From the NCBI GenBank assembly GCA_964036155.1, contig OZ038422.1, positions 62,271,201 through 62,335,200 on the forward strand: a DNA stretch of 64,000 bases. The letters run 5' to 3'. A model generated the notes under the pieces. The model did not search any database. It saw nothing but the letters and a program-made list of their open reading frames with translations, and was not told where the DNA came from. A program made the translations under genes and the position numbers. Source of the stretch: Diploscapter coronatus. Its lineage: Eukaryota; Nematoda; Chromadorea; Rhabditida; Rhabditidae. Below, piece after piece: positions 63,095-64,000 of this stretch (position 1 is the first letter of the stretch; each line of letters opens with the position of its first letter).

Positions 63095-64000
63095 GTGAGT
63101 TACTAAGATTTTATTTCAAATTTTTTTTTTTTTTTTATATATTACTCTTAAATGCTTATGACTGATGAAATTATCAGTGAAAGTTTATCAGAGTCGCTAT
63201 TTCTTTCCTCCATTTAAACATTATTGACAGGTCACTGCGATGCGTTCATTTTATTATTGAAGAAGAGTCTTAGGTTTACGTTCACGCCGACTTTTATTCT
63301 TGTCATTTTTATTTGTACGGAAAATTGACAGAAAATTTTATCGCCAATGACAGATTATCTATTCGATAGATTATATCAAACACTCAAGATCAAAACTGAT
63401 TTTTGGGACCGGTGAACTCTAAAATTATCCTTATCAGGCGCTATGAATTGCGAATCATGTCTGGCAGTGTAGAAGGAAGCGAATTGCTCTAGTGAGATCA
63501 ATTATCAATGATTTTTAGATCTCGAAAATTCTTGAGACCTATTAGACCTAACTTTAAGTACCAAGAAATATTATGCGAGATGCAGGATATCACGAAATAT
63601 CTTCAAATCTAAATATATATGCACTCTCCTATCAGTATCGCAAACAATTTAAATGAATCTTTACACACAACTAATTTTATTTACTGTCTGTGCGTTTGAT
63701 ATCAGAGCAAGCTGTTTACTTGCACCATTTCGGTGAAACGTCAATTTTAGAAGTTTAGCGGTCAAAACCATAACAAAGGCTTACTGAGGCAAGAAAGGAT
63801 GACTATCAGTTCTAGACCATTTCTAGCCATTTGATTGAGCACATATTATTCATGTGAATTTCAAGTGAATGTTTCAATGCTTAGGAACTCTGCTGTCTGT
63901 GTCCTTTTCAATTCCCAATATGTCAACTAAACAGTTCTAACTTATCAGCGCGATTTGACAGTGCGGGGGGTGTCCATGAATTTCGCTGATAAACAAGCCG
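63095..64000 (+). other. Start of a long intron of the right-edge gene
   Basis: After the GTGAGT donor at 63095 there is no exon that continues the frame to the end of the window. The sequence is AT-rich with no recognised element. Confidence 0.5.

Overview
The window reads as nuclear DNA of a nematode. Every well supported gene is split into many small exons. 3' splice sites are almost always TTTCAG or TTTTAG, many introns are only 40-60 nt, and several start codons lie just downstream of a TTTCAG-type acceptor, as expected for spliced-leader trans-splicing. The kelch gene has an N-terminal segment resembling the nematode SXP/RAL-2 family. No species can be named from this. No bacterial, viral, CRISPR or rRNA locus was seen.

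Layout. Position 1-1235 (-): 5' part of mitochondrial GatB, running off the left edge. 1826-19047 (-): GCN1, reconstructed as 57 exons with consistent reading phase (about 2214 aa). 20466-22519 (+): the SR splicing factor RSP-3/SRSF1. 25246-27127 (+): an RBM7-like RRM protein. 28483-33750 (+): a protein with a helical/winged-helix-like N-terminal half and a nucleoside-phosphorylase-like C-terminal half. 35508-38778 (-): a kelch gene with an internally duplicated repeat block. 40224-40926 (-): a doubtful small membrane-protein gene. 41828-44102 (+): an unrecognised multi-pass membrane-protein gene. 44237-58903 (-): the sodium leak channel NALCN/NCA, 39 exons, 1795 aa, with an intact EEKE selectivity filter. 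62360-63094 (+): the first four exons of an unrecognised gene that continues past the right edge.

Spaces and introns carry short non-autonomous elements: one nearly perfect 118-bp hairpin (47924-48041) with decayed relatives, three larger foldback elements, and three tRNA-like stretches that could be SINE heads or tRNA pseudogenes. GCN1 and GatB lie on one strand with GatB downstream and a splice acceptor 5 nt before its ATG, so they may form a trans-spliced operon. GCN1 (amino-acid-starvation sensing on ribosomes) and GatB (mitochondrial Gln-tRNA synthesis) both concern translation, and RSP-3 and the RBM7-like protein both handle nuclear RNA. Otherwise I see no evidence that the genes form one pathway. 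The least described items are the membrane-protein gene that meets NALCN tail to tail and the kelch gene.
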